A DNA stretch of 64,000 nt from Natrarchaeobaculum aegyptiacum (GTDB taxonomy: Archaea; Halobacteriota; Halobacteria; Halobacteriales; Natrialbaceae): assembly GCF_002156705.1 (NCBI RefSeq), contig NZ_CP019893.1, positions 372,001-436,000 on the forward strand, given 5' to 3'. Within the stretch, counting starts at the first letter, position 1. Every line of letters begins with the position of its first letter. The notes under the pieces are model-generated. The model worked only from the letters and a program-made list of their open reading frames with translations. It was not told the origin of the DNA and ran no database searches. This document shows positions 26,301 to 35,301 of the stretch, one piece after another. The position numbers and the translations under genes are program-made.

Positions 26301-27791
26301 GACCTCGACGGCGACGAACCGGTCCTCGCGAGCGAGACCATCGAGTACACGATCGATCCGACGCCGCCCGCCTACGACGTCGAGTTCGTCACCTGCCAGC
26401 AGGCGACGATTACCGGGGAGTTCGAGGATGGTGACTGGGTAATCGTCGCCACGGGCTTCTACGAGTCCGGCGGCTTCGGCAACACGATGGGCGAGTACGG
26501 CGTGAACGTCGGCGAGGACGTCGAGGCCCCGTTCGAGGGGACGATCACCTTCGAGGTCGGCGAGGAGTTCACGGTCACCGAGACCGGCGAAGGCGCGACC
26601 GTCGAGGTCCCACCGGGTGACTTCGGCGCGGCGATCACCGGGATCGTCTCACCCGAGTCGACGCCGGGTGAGATCGACCACCCGAACCCCGATGCGAGCG
26701 ACTGCATCGCCGAGGTTCGACCCGAACTGCCCGATATCGGCGTCGAAGAGATCGAGTCGACCGACGACGGGTTCGACGTGACCTTCGAGTACGACAACCC
26801 CAACGACGCTGCGTTGCTCGTCGACAGCACGCTCGTCGAGGGAACCACCGACGACGAACCGATCGACGAACTCGAACCCGGCCAGGACGAGTTCACCGTC
26901 GCGTGGACGCCCGAGACCGACGACGAGCAACTCGTCTGGGCGGTCGACATGAGCCTCTACGACTACGACGAAATCCTCTACGCGGCGACCCCGCCCGCGG
27001 GCGAGATCGACCCCGAAGATCCCGCCGAGTTCGCAGTCGAAATCGTCGACGCCCCGACCGAACTCGAGCAGGGCGAGGACCTCGAGGTCGAGGCCGAAAT
27101 CGAGAACGTCGGCGGCGAGGAGGGTACCCAGGAGATCGTTCTCGGAGTCGCCGACGAGGATCGCGACGTCCTCGAGGTCACCCTCGAGCCCGAGGCGACT
27201 GAGACGGTCACGCTCTCCACGGAGACCGACGACCTCGAGCCCGGCGAGTACCCCGTCACGGTCGCGAGCGAGGACGACGAGGACGAGACGACGGTGACGA
27301 TCCTCCCCGTCGAGGCGGAGGGCGAGTTCACGATCTTCGACCTCTCCGGGCCGTCGACCGGCGTCGCCGGCGAGGGCGTGACGATCGCCGCGACGATCAC
27401 CAACGAGGGCGACGGCACCGACGAGCAGGCGGTGACCTACAGCGTCGACGACGAGCCCGTCGACGAGGAGACGATCGAACTCGAGCCCGGCGAGTTCGAG
27501 GTCCTGACGTTCTCGACGACGCTGCCCGAAGGCGTGTCGACGCACACGGTCGCCACGGACGACGACGAGGCGTCGCTGACGATCGAGGCGACTACCGTCC
27601 CCGGCGTGGACGACGCACTCGAGGACGATGAGGACCCGGAGGTACCTGAACCAGAGCCAGAGGAACCGGAGCCGGAGGTACCTGAACCAGAGCCAGAGGA
27701 ACCGGAGCCGGAGCCCGACGATGACGATCAGATCGAAGACGACGCTGACGACGGCGAACCAGAGGAGATAGAGCCGCCCGCGGCCGATTGA
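23367..27791 (+). CDS. Giant exported Gln-repeat / beta-sandwich protein
   Basis: A 1474-residue acidic protein. Residues 1-33 form a signal or signal-anchor (RRTLVVASIALVMATSMIAL). Residues 34-127 are a disordered acidic linker. Residues 128-566 are about fifteen 23-residue repeats of the form VxVEQIQxAAxGAxxGAxxQ. Residues 573-695 look like a DUF7282-type beta domain (ITFSDQESDGDSVVVDSVDL). Three Ig-like repeats follow, each starting ATLEVADQEGDGE-like and ending ASETIEYTLEE. Next come a domain with CQQATITGEF and CARDB-like adhesion domains, then a Glu/Pro tail. No C-terminal anchor is visible. Probably a surface or matrix protein; function unknown. Confidence 0.85.
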   Translation: MNRRTLVVASIALVMATSMIALPLLGGGFGGLGGEETDSGEDDDSSAFEAVDDGAEEGVEETEDGDSSPLDLVSMSTAAAESGDGDGGSDDDAASDDVLASLDGGDAVAQLEDDEATVVEDGVDDGIELAQSQGVEVTQEQRAAALEGASVAAEQHQEASSEQIQQATAGAVYGAVMQEQRVEVEQIQSVVVGATDGALAQHQTAEASQIQHAAWGATHGAIAQEQHVTVEQLQFASFGGAAGAASAAGEYDVDHKPTIQEAAQGASYGVLEQYQRITAEQRQQVTVEHVQYAAAGASAGAVEGTTEAALEQDQRIEVEQYQEVDLKQVQKAAKGAGAGALVQRQDVTVEQTQSAAWGASSGALKQVQSIDIEQIQRVTTGQIQEAARGAATGSITQSQEASVEQIQAAADGAAHGTLIQRQEVSISQVQYAAIGAAEGAVETAIQEQVVEIEQIQAAAWGAGEGAVTQTQVVEVTQVQSLAHGGAAGALTQHQEATVEQTQIAALSACEETARVIQEQRVSITQIQTISSEIAGDAAAYAVAEETTDRIEISQYVEIEVVQIVEQVDELEGTASITFSDQESDGDSVVVDSVDLSEGGFVAVYGGVAADVDPADLRGASGYLEPGEHEDVEIDLDEPLAESGPMVAAVHHDTTDDETFQYAETDGTEDEPYVTAAGAPVVDGAFITVADPEPEPETTLEVADQEGDGETLLIDEANASVDYVVSTEYDGDRVDSETMAADDALEAFELELDPPLEDDATVDVSVRDAETDDELASETIEYTLEEEPEPPEPEATLEVADQEGEGDLLFFDEASATVDYFVTVTDEGGDGERIGENGPYTGDETIGGVAVPLDPPLEDDATLEVAVVDAADDEVLASETIEYTLEEDPEPPEPEATLEVSDQDGDGESVVVDEASATEPYALSVTDEDGEQLGLSIPFSADETVENESIGLDPALEDDSTLEVSVVSIDGLDDPDETDDLDGDEPVLASETIEYTIDPTPPAYDVEFVTCQQATITGEFEDGDWVIVATGFYESGGFGNTMGEYGVNVGEDVEAPFEGTITFEVGEEFTVTETGEGATVEVPPGDFGAAITGIVSPESTPGEIDHPNPDASDCIAEVRPELPDIGVEEIESTDDGFDVTFEYDNPNDAALLVDSTLVEGTTDDEPIDELEPGQDEFTVAWTPETDDEQLVWAVDMSLYDYDEILYAATPPAGEIDPEDPAEFAVEIVDAPTELEQGEDLEVEAEIENVGGEEGTQEIVLGVADEDRDVLEVTLEPEATETVTLSTETDDLEPGEYPVTVASEDDEDETTVTILPVEAEGEFTIFDLSGPSTGVAGEGVTIAATITNEGDGTDEQAVTYSVDDEPVDEETIELEPGEFEVLTFSTTLPEGVSTHTVATDDDEASLTIEATTVPGVDDALEDDEDPEVPEPEPEEPEPEVPEPEPEEPEPEPDDDDQIEDDADDGEPEEIEPPAAD
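23748..25064 (+). repeat. 23-residue Gln-rich protein repeat array
   Basis: Residues 128-566 of the giant protein. Several units are exactly 23 residues, for example those beginning RVEVEQIQS, TAEASQIQH, DVTVEQTQS, EASVEQIQA and VVEIEQIQA. Each has an alternating hydrophobic/Gln strand-like half (VxVEQIQ), then a small-residue stretch (AAxGAxxGA) and QxQ. Units at 276, 315 and 369 carry insertions of about 8-16 residues. Codon choice varies between units, so the array is old, not a recent DNA expansion. Confidence 0.85.
27639..27710 (+). repeat. Perfect 36-bp tandem duplication in the 3' end of the gene
   Basis: Two identical 36-bp units (27639-27674 and 27675-27710) encode EVPEPEPEEPEP twice within the Glu/Pro-rich C-terminal tail. 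Identity at every base implies a recent in-frame expansion. Confidence 0.9.
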
Positions 27792-27933
27792 CCGGATCGG
27801 TTTCGCTCGAGCGAATCAGGTACGTTCAGTCGCAGGTCCGTATCGAACGGTTTCCCGAGTACGTGCTTTCCCCATGGCGTGCTATCGGCTCGAGTAGTTC
27901 TGTACTGAACGAGTAACGAGTGGAAGAAACGGC

Positions 27934-28230
27934 TCAGTGCTGGTGACCGGTCGCCTCACCGAACGTGACGCCGAATCGCTCCTCGAAGAGGTCCATCATC
28001 GTCTGTTCCTGTGCCTCGAGGTCGCCGTCGTCGCCGTGGCCGTGTCCGTGGTGGACCACGTGGTGGGCGCGGCTGGCGAACGAGAGTGCGACCACGTCGC
28101 CGACGATTTCGGCCGTCTCCTGATCGCCCTCGGCGACGAGCTCGAGCAGGCCTGCGGGAACTTCGACTTCGTCGGTCGTGTCGTCGTCGGCGTCGATCGT
28201 GAGCGTAACAGTTGCTACGTCGTCGGACAT
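27934..28230 (-). CDS. Small haloarchaeal His-rich protein (DUF7545-like)
   Basis: A 98-residue acidic cytosolic protein: an N-terminal beta-strand region (VATVTLTIDADD), a helix (VPAGLLELVAEG, AEIVGDVVALSF), a His cluster HHVVHHGHGHGDD and a C-terminal helix (EEQ-type, MMDLFEERFGVTFGE) ending GHQH. The pattern matches a haloarchaeal family I recall as DUF7545. The His clusters could bind a metal, but nothing else shows function. The ATG is at 28230. Confidence 0.8.
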   Translation of the reverse strand: MSDDVATVTLTIDADDDTTDEVEVPAGLLELVAEGDQETAEIVGDVVALSFASRAHHVVHHGHGHGDDGDLEAQEQTMMDLFEERFGVTFGEATGHQH

Positions 28231-28712
28231 ACCCTACCCTCGGGAGGCGTGCCTAAAGGTGCTGTGTCTTGGGCCGGCAGGGGGCGTCTCGCCACGGCCA
28301 TCGAATCGGACACCGCGGCTCGGCTGCTTGGCGTCCGGTCGGCGGACGACGCGACCGAGCCTCAGGATCACGAGGGGAAATCCTATGGATACAAAGTGTG
28401 TCTGGTGATTGATGCGCGAGGAGCGGAGGGGAACACGTCACACTCGCTGAGAAAGGCTAACTCGAGGTACTCGAAGAGCGGAAGCGTCTCGACCGCCACG
28501 AGGGTCACGAACTCCGCTGTCCAAGTTCATCTTGCAGGGTCTGGGTGCTGCTGGACACGGCTTCTCAACCCTGCCCTTTCGTGTGTGACGTATTCTATGC
28601 CACCCTCCAACAGATTGAACAGTGGGAGATGATCTCTGGTGACATCTGTGCAGATCTCGTAATCAAGAGAAAACGGGCAAAACGACCTTTTAGATCATTT
28701 GCCCGTGAATCT
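28231..28712 (+). other. Scar-like intergenic region next to tRNA-Glu
   Basis: Nearly 500 bases with lower GC than the neighbours, especially 28600-28712. No intact gene is seen. One short stretch resembles transposase sequence (28378-28416), and the region ends at a copy of the tRNA-Glu 3' end. Together these suggest a decayed integration site. Confidence 0.5.
28378..28416 (+). pseudogene. Possible transposase fragment
   Basis: The reading KSYGYKVCLVIDA resembles the strand carrying the first catalytic Asp of IS4/IS5-type DDE transposases (typically YGYKLHLVVDA). Downstream the frame loses similarity, so at most a short relic remains. The assignment rests on a 13-residue match and is weak. 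Confidence 0.3.
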
Positions 28713-28736
28713 AGTGCTCCGTCTGGGATTTGAACC
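28713..28736. repeat. 24-bp direct repeat of the tRNA-Glu 3' end (att-like)
   Basis: These 24 bases are identical to 28814-28837, the 3' end of tRNA-Glu, 101 bases away. The copy continues into a 13-bp inverted arm: TCTGGGATTTGAA is followed at about 28761 by TTCAAATCCCAGA, with a smaller hairpin GGAGC-GAA-GCTCC in the loop. Duplicated tRNA 3' ends are the usual mark of integrase-mediated insertion. Confidence 0.75.
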
Positions 28737-28815
28737 ACGGTCGGAGCGAAGCTCCTCCCTGATTCAAATCCCAGAGCGTGCGCTTCCTTCTTCGTCACTT
28801 CGTTCCTCAGAAGAG

Positions 28816-28890
28816 TGCTCCGTCTGGGATTTGAACCCAGGTCATCGGCTCGAAAGGCCGAAATGATTGGCCGGACTACACCAACGGAGC
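28816..28890 (-). tRNA. tRNA-Glu (anticodon TTC)
   Basis: Read on the minus strand: acceptor GCTCCGT/ACGGAGC, anticodon stem TCGGC/GCCGA with loop CTTTCGA, T-arm CTGGG-TTCAAAT-CCCAG and discriminator A. Anticodon TTC reads GAA/GAG. No intron; CCA not encoded. Its 3' end is duplicated downstream at 28713-28736. Confidence 0.94.
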
Positions 28891-29055
28891 GTACTATCTC
28901 CGTACCTCGAGACGGCGACCGTCTCGCGTTCGGAGCGTACTCACCAGTTGCCGAGGCCTAGTAAAAAGCGTTCCGTTCCGCGTCGAGAGTGTGACCGACT
29001 GTCGTACCGGGTTTGGGGGCGCAATGGGTTTTTGGCTGGCTCGAGAAGCACGGCC

Positions 29056-29595
29056 ATGGATCAGGTATTCGCGCCGTGGCGTATCGAGTGGATCAGACGG
29101 GAGGAGAAGAACCCGGAGGTCGACTCCTGTGTCTTCTGTGAACTGCCGGAACGCGACGCCGATCGCGAGAACCTGATCGTCGCCCGGAGCGACCACGCGT
29201 TCGTCATGTTGAACAACTACCCGTACAACCCGGGCCACGCGATGGTGATCCCCCGGACACACACCGGCGAGTACGGTGACCTCGAGGACGAAACGCTGCT
29301 CGACCACGCCCGGTTGAAACAGCGGACCTTCGACGCCCTCACGGTCGCCCTCGAACCGGACGGCTTCAACGCGGGGCTGAACCTCGGTGACGGCGCAGGT
29401 GGGTCGATCGGTGACCACCTCCACACCCACGTCGTGCCCCGCTGGCAGGGCGATACGAACTTCATGCCGGTGCTGAGCGACACCACGGTCATCGTCGAGG
29501 CGCTCGAGGAGACCTACGACCGGGTCCACGACGCGTTCGCCGCACAGGACGGTGCGACCGTGGCGGAATCAGACGCCGCCGTCTCGTTCGAGTGA
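29056..29595 (+). CDS. HIT-family nucleotide hydrolase
   Basis: A 179-residue histidine-triad protein. The active site HLHTHVVPRW carries the His-x-His-x-His signature, and an N-terminal zinc-type Cys pair is present in SCVFCELP. The middle has the usual LNNYPYNPGHAMVIPRTH. Related archaeal proteins hydrolyse dinucleoside polyphosphates or AMP-linked substrates; the exact substrate cannot be read. Start is the ATG at 29056 (MDQVFAPWRIEWI); a longer open frame runs back through the tRNA gene and is not real. A MoeA-like or synthetase link is not seen. Confidence 0.92.
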   Translation: MDQVFAPWRIEWIRREEKNPEVDSCVFCELPERDADRENLIVARSDHAFVMLNNYPYNPGHAMVIPRTHTGEYGDLEDETLLDHARLKQRTFDALTVALEPDGFNAGLNLGDGAGGSIGDHLHTHVVPRWQGDTNFMPVLSDTTVIVEALEETYDRVHDAFAAQDGATVAESDAAVSFE

Positions 29596-29658
29596 GCCGT
29601 TCGGTGAGTGAGACGTGGGCACAATCTACACGTCCTTCGAGAACGTAGCACGTGACCG

Positions 29659-31632
<1,974 letters not shown>

Positions 31633-31649
31633 CCCGCCGGCACCGGGCC

Positions 31650-32390
31650 CTACCCCTGGTAATATATCGCTCCGGCCCCGGCCCTGCTCGCGACGGTGTG
31701 TCCCTCTGAGATGCCCGTCTCGAGGTAATAGGTTGCTCCTTCGTTCACGCCAGTGAAGGCAGCCCAGTATGTCGTTTCTGGTGTCTGATCCGGGACAAGG
31801 AACGGTCGCTGGAGTGCACCCGTCGCCGCTCCAGACGTGGGGATTCGCATGAACGGGCCCGTGTCGGTGATCATCCCCTGGCCCTCCGGCAGGAGTTCGA
31901 TTCGTCGTCCATCGACGTCGATGTATCCCGGTCGTGCGTACGTCCCGTCGAATGAAAAGTAATCGTCCTCGTACTGTGCGACCGTCGCGATCCCACCCGC
32001 CGCAGCACCCTGTGCGGCCGCCTGAACGTGATCCGGGTCCTGAACGCCGGTGATCGCCACTCCCGAGGTCGTCCCGATCACCGACCCGTAGGCCGTCCCC
32101 GAACAGACGGATTCCGTCAGCAGCGCCTCCGGGGCGTCCGGTGCCTGCTGGGCGATGCCCTCGAGTGCGGCCTCGCTTGCAGTCTGGGCGAGTTGCTCGG
32201 ACTCCGGGCCGAACAACTGCAGGGTGATCTGGGTCGCGTACGCCGTCCCGTTCCGGCCCCACTCCATCGGCTCCGCAGCGGCCGTCGGAATCGCGGCGAG
32301 TGCCCCGGCTGCTGTGAGCGTCCCGCCGACGGTTGCGAGAAGCGACCGTCTCGTCACCGCCCGCTCATGAGTATTGGTATCGGTGCTCAT
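31650..32390 (-). CDS. Tat-exported protein with a Gln-repeat-like segment
   Basis: A 246-residue protein with a twin-arginine signal (VTRRSLLATVGGTLTAAG, cleavage near AAAEP at 37-40) and no lipobox, so it is probably released or surface-bound. The mature part has AYATQITLQLFGPE, then at 121-140 HVQAAAQGAAAGGIATVAQY, which resembles one unit of the repeat array in the giant protein at 23.4 kb. The C-terminal half (residues 140-246) is beta-rich and ends ASRAGAGAIYYQG. I took the ATG at 32390 over a start nine residues earlier. Function unknown. Confidence 0.78.
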   Translation of the reverse strand: MSTDTNTHERAVTRRSLLATVGGTLTAAGALAAIPTAAAEPMEWGRNGTAYATQITLQLFGPESEQLAQTASEAALEGIAQQAPDAPEALLTESVCSGTAYGSVIGTTSGVAITGVQDPDHVQAAAQGAAAGGIATVAQYEDDYFSFDGTYARPGYIDVDGRRIELLPEGQGMITDTGPFMRIPTSGAATGALQRPFLVPDQTPETTYWAAFTGVNEGATYYLETGISEGHTVASRAGAGAIYYQG

Positions 32391-32504
32391 GCGTTCGCTC
32401 GCACGCGAAGAAGCCACAAAAACACCGTTCTGAGCCCGCCGTGACTGTCAATCGTGGCGACGAGTGGTCGACGGGAACCGGGATCCTGCAGGGCGTCGAC
32501 CGGC

Positions 32505-32891
32505 CTAGACCGGCCAGAACCCGACGACGCGTTCGCCGGTCGTTTCCGAGACCGTCACCTCGAGTTCGACCTCGAGGCCGACCTCGACGTTTTCGGGAGT
32601 GATGCCGACGACCTGTCCCGTGATTCGAAGCGGCCCGAAGTCGGCGACCGCGGTCGCGTACGGGGCGTCCTGTTCGAACGCTGGCGTCGGGACGTGCGTG
32701 ACGGTGTAGGTTTCGATCTCACCGGTCTCCGGGAACGGCTGTTCCTCGAGATCGGTCGAGCCACACGTCGGACAGACCCGTCGCGGCGGGAGCGACCCGT
32801 GTTCTGCGGGACACTCGAGGTAGTACGCCTCGCCCTCCTCGGCGGCGTCGAGCCACTCGTCGAAGCCACCGTCGCGGACGTCGTCGCTCAT
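32505..32891 (-). CDS. DUF35 OB-fold acyl-CoA-associated protein
   Basis: A 128-residue protein with an N-terminal helix (FDEWLDAAEEGEAYY), a rubredoxin-like zinc ribbon (LECPAEHG and RVCPTCGSTD) and an OB fold (EIETYTVTHVPTPAF, YATAVADFGPLRITGQV). DUF35 proteins form complexes with thiolases and channel acyl-CoA in archaeal acetoacetyl-CoA/HMG-CoA metabolism. Its start overlaps the stop of the thiolase by four bases, so the two are co-translated. The first Cys group reads C-x4-H, with the second C-x2-C complete. Confidence 0.92.
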   Translation of the reverse strand: MSDDVRDGGFDEWLDAAEEGEAYYLECPAEHGSLPPRRVCPTCGSTDLEEQPFPETGEIETYTVTHVPTPAFEQDAPYATAVADFGPLRITGQVVGITPENVEVGLEVELEVTVSETTGERVVGFWPV

Positions 32892-34054
32892 CGGGTCACC
32901 TCCAGAACGTGGACGGTCGCACTGGCGACCGTGCCACCCGCGTTGTGGGCGAGCCCGATCCGTGCGTCCTCGACGTGTTCGCTGTTGGGGTGGTCTCGCG
33001 AGAGGAGTTTCGCCACCTCGGCGATCTGGGACGCGCCCGTCGCGCCGACGGGGTGGCCCTTCGCTTTCAGCCCACCGGAGAGGTTGACCGGCGTCTCGCC
33101 GTTGGCGGTCGTCCGCCCGTCTCGAGCAGCCGAAATCCCTTCGCCGATCGGCTCGAGGTCGAGTGCCTCGAGTGCGAGCACCTCGGCGATCGTAAAGCAG
33201 TCGTGGACCTCCGCGAGGTCGACGTCGCTCGGCTCGATGCCGGCGTCGACGTAGGCTTCGGCGCCGGCCTCGCGTGCGGCGGGCGTCCGTGCGAGGTGCG
33301 CCCGGCCGTGGAGTGCCATGCGGTCGCCGCCCTGCCCGCTTCCGGTGATCGCGACCGGCGCATCGAGGTCGTGTTCGTCGGCGTATTCCTGGCTGGTGAG
33401 GACCAGCGCGGCCGCGCCATCGGAGAGCGGACAGGAGTCGTAGAGGCCGAGCGGTTCAGAGACCAGCGGCGCCTCGAGGACGTCGTCGACGCTGATCTCG
33501 CTCTGGTACTGGGCTTTCTCGTTCGTAAGGGCGTTCTCGTGGTTTTTGACCGCGACGTGGGCGAGGTCGGTTCGATCGCCGCCGTACTCCTCGAAGTACG
33601 CCCGCGCCATCAGCGCGTAGGCGCCGGGGAAGGTCGCGCCGGCGCGAACCTCCCAGAGGTCGTCGGCGGCGATCGCGAGCGCCTCGGTCGCACCGGCGGT
33701 GCCGAGGTTGGTCATTCGTTCTGCGCCACCGACGAGGGCGACGTCGATCTCGCCGTTGCGAAGCTGAAGTACCGCGTCACGGACGGCGGTCCCGGCCGAG
33801 GCGCAGGCGGACTCGTACCGGGTCGCCGGCGCCCTGACGCCCGCGGCTTCGGCCATCAGCGGTCCCTGATGACCCTGGTGTTCGGCGAGCTCACCCATGA
33901 AGTTGCCGTAGAAGACGGCGTCGACGTCCTCTCGAGGGACGCCGCTGTCCTCGAAGGCGGCAATTGTCGCTTCGGCGAAGAGGTCTCGTCCCGTCCGGTC
34001 CGGGGTGTTTCCGAACGGCGTCAACCCCGTTCCTGCGACGCGTACGTCACTCAT
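32888..34054 (-). CDS. Thiolase-family acetyl-CoA acetyltransferase
   Basis: A 388-residue SCP-x/archaeal-type thiolase. The nucleophilic Cys lies in YESACASAGTAV near residue 89, the conserved His in GHPVGATGAS, and a further His in EVHDCFTIAE. The C-terminal catalytic Cys region reads AHNAGGTV, lacking the CxG of bacterial thiolases, as is usual for this archaeal subgroup. Start is ATG at 34054; a GTG two codons earlier is possible. Paired with the DUF35 gene it probably makes acetoacetyl-CoA for the mevalonate pathway or acts in beta-oxidation. HMG-CoA synthase is not in this window. Confidence 0.92.
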   Translation of the reverse strand: MSDVRVAGTGLTPFGNTPDRTGRDLFAEATIAAFEDSGVPREDVDAVFYGNFMGELAEHQGHQGPLMAEAAGVRAPATRYESACASAGTAVRDAVLQLRNGEIDVALVGGAERMTNLGTAGATEALAIAADDLWEVRAGATFPGAYALMARAYFEEYGGDRTDLAHVAVKNHENALTNEKAQYQSEISVDDVLEAPLVSEPLGLYDSCPLSDGAAALVLTSQEYADEHDLDAPVAITGSGQGGDRMALHGRAHLARTPAAREAGAEAYVDAGIEPSDVDLAEVHDCFTIAEVLALEALDLEPIGEGISAARDGRTTANGETPVNLSGGLKAKGHPVGATGASQIAEVAKLLSRDHPNSEHVEDARIGLAHNAGGTVASATVHVLEVTR

Positions 34055-34183
34055 AGGCACCCATAGCTTGTCGATCGGTTAATACCTCGCGGTTACCATC
34101 GACACCGTTTGAACCCCCCTCGGACGTGCAGGGCCGCGGCCGGGACCCCCGTGCTTATGACGATGACCGCTACACGTGACACC

Positions 34184-35251
34184 ATGACATCCACACCGTT
34201 CGACCTCGAGTTGCTGACGACGCTCACCGAGACCAGCGGCGTGCCCGGCTACGAGGACCGCATCCGCGAGCAGGTACTCGACGAACTGGACGGGGCCGTC
34301 GACCGCGTCCGAACCGACGCCATGGGGAACGTCGTCGGGACGCTCGAAGGCGAGTCTGACTTCTCGGTTGCCGTCGCAGCGCACATGGACGAGATCGGTT
34401 TCATGGTCCGTCACGTCGCAGGCGAGGAAGACGGGTTCGGGTTCGTCGAACTCGACGCCCTCGGCGGCTGGGACGCCCGCGTGCTCAAAGCCCAGCGGGT
34501 GACGATCCACACCGAAGACGGCGACGTTCCCGGCGTGATCGGTTCGCCACCACCGCACACGCTGGACGAGGAAGACCGCGAGAAGACCCCCAAGGTCGAC
34601 GACGTCGCCGTCGACGTCGGCCTCCCCCACGAGGAAGCCACCGAGACGATCTCGCCGGGCGACCTCGTGACGATGGACCAGACTACCGAACGCGTCGGTG
34701 AAACGATCACCGGCAAAGCCCTCGACGATCGGGTCTGCCTGTTCGCCATGCTCGAGGCCGCGCGCCGGCTCGACGAGCCGGACGTGACGATCCACTTCTG
34801 TGCGACCGTCCAGGAGGAAGTCGGCCTGCGTGGCGCGCGGGCTCTCGGCGTCGACGTCGATCCCGACCTCGCCATCGCACTCGACGTCACCGTCGCCAAC
34901 GACGTCCCCGGATTCGACGGCGGCGAGCAGGTCACGAAACTGGGCGACGGCGCAGCGATCAAACTCAAAGACTCGAGCGTCATCACCAACCCGAAGGTCC
35001 ACCGCCGGATGAAAGCCGTCGCCGAGGACCGCGAGATCGACTACCAGCTCGAGATCCTGCCCGCCGGCGGCACCGATACGGCTGGTTTCCAGCACACCGC
35101 GGGCGCGAAACCCGTCGGTGCAATTTCGGTCCCGACGCGGTACCTCCACACCGTTACCGAGACCGCCCACGTCGACGACGTCGCGGCGACGATCGATCTG
35201 TTGACCGCGTTCCTCGAGACCGAAGACGGCGAGTACGACTACACGCTCTGA
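34184..35251 (+). CDS. M42-family aminopeptidase
   Basis: A 355-residue dizinc peptidase of the TET/FrvX (glutamyl aminopeptidase, endoglucanase M-like) family, which cuts N-terminal residues from peptides in the cytosol. Metal and catalytic motifs: AAHMDEIGFMV (His), ALDDRVCLF (bridging Asp), QEEVGLRGA (catalytic Glu pair), ALDVTVANDVP (Asp) and PTRYLHT (His). Start: ATG at 34184 is preferred because a TATA-like CTTATGA lies about 30 bases upstream; ATGs at 34157 and 34163 are alternatives. Confidence 0.92.
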   Translation: MTSTPFDLELLTTLTETSGVPGYEDRIREQVLDELDGAVDRVRTDAMGNVVGTLEGESDFSVAVAAHMDEIGFMVRHVAGEEDGFGFVELDALGGWDARVLKAQRVTIHTEDGDVPGVIGSPPPHTLDEEDREKTPKVDDVAVDVGLPHEEATETISPGDLVTMDQTTERVGETITGKALDDRVCLFAMLEAARRLDEPDVTIHFCATVQEEVGLRGARALGVDVDPDLAIALDVTVANDVPGFDGGEQVTKLGDGAAIKLKDSSVITNPKVHRRMKAVAEDREIDYQLEILPAGGTDTAGFQHTAGAKPVGAISVPTRYLHTVTETAHVDDVAATIDLLTAFLETEDGEYDYTL

Positions 35252-35301
35252 TCGTTCTGAGCCTCCGAACACTTATCAACTGCTGTGAACGATCTGGGAA
35301 C

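Noticed and set aside
32909-34066. A plus-strand open frame of 385 residues opposite the thiolase
   Set aside because: The thiolase has its catalytic Cys and His motifs and is coupled to the DUF35 gene; the opposing frame has no features.
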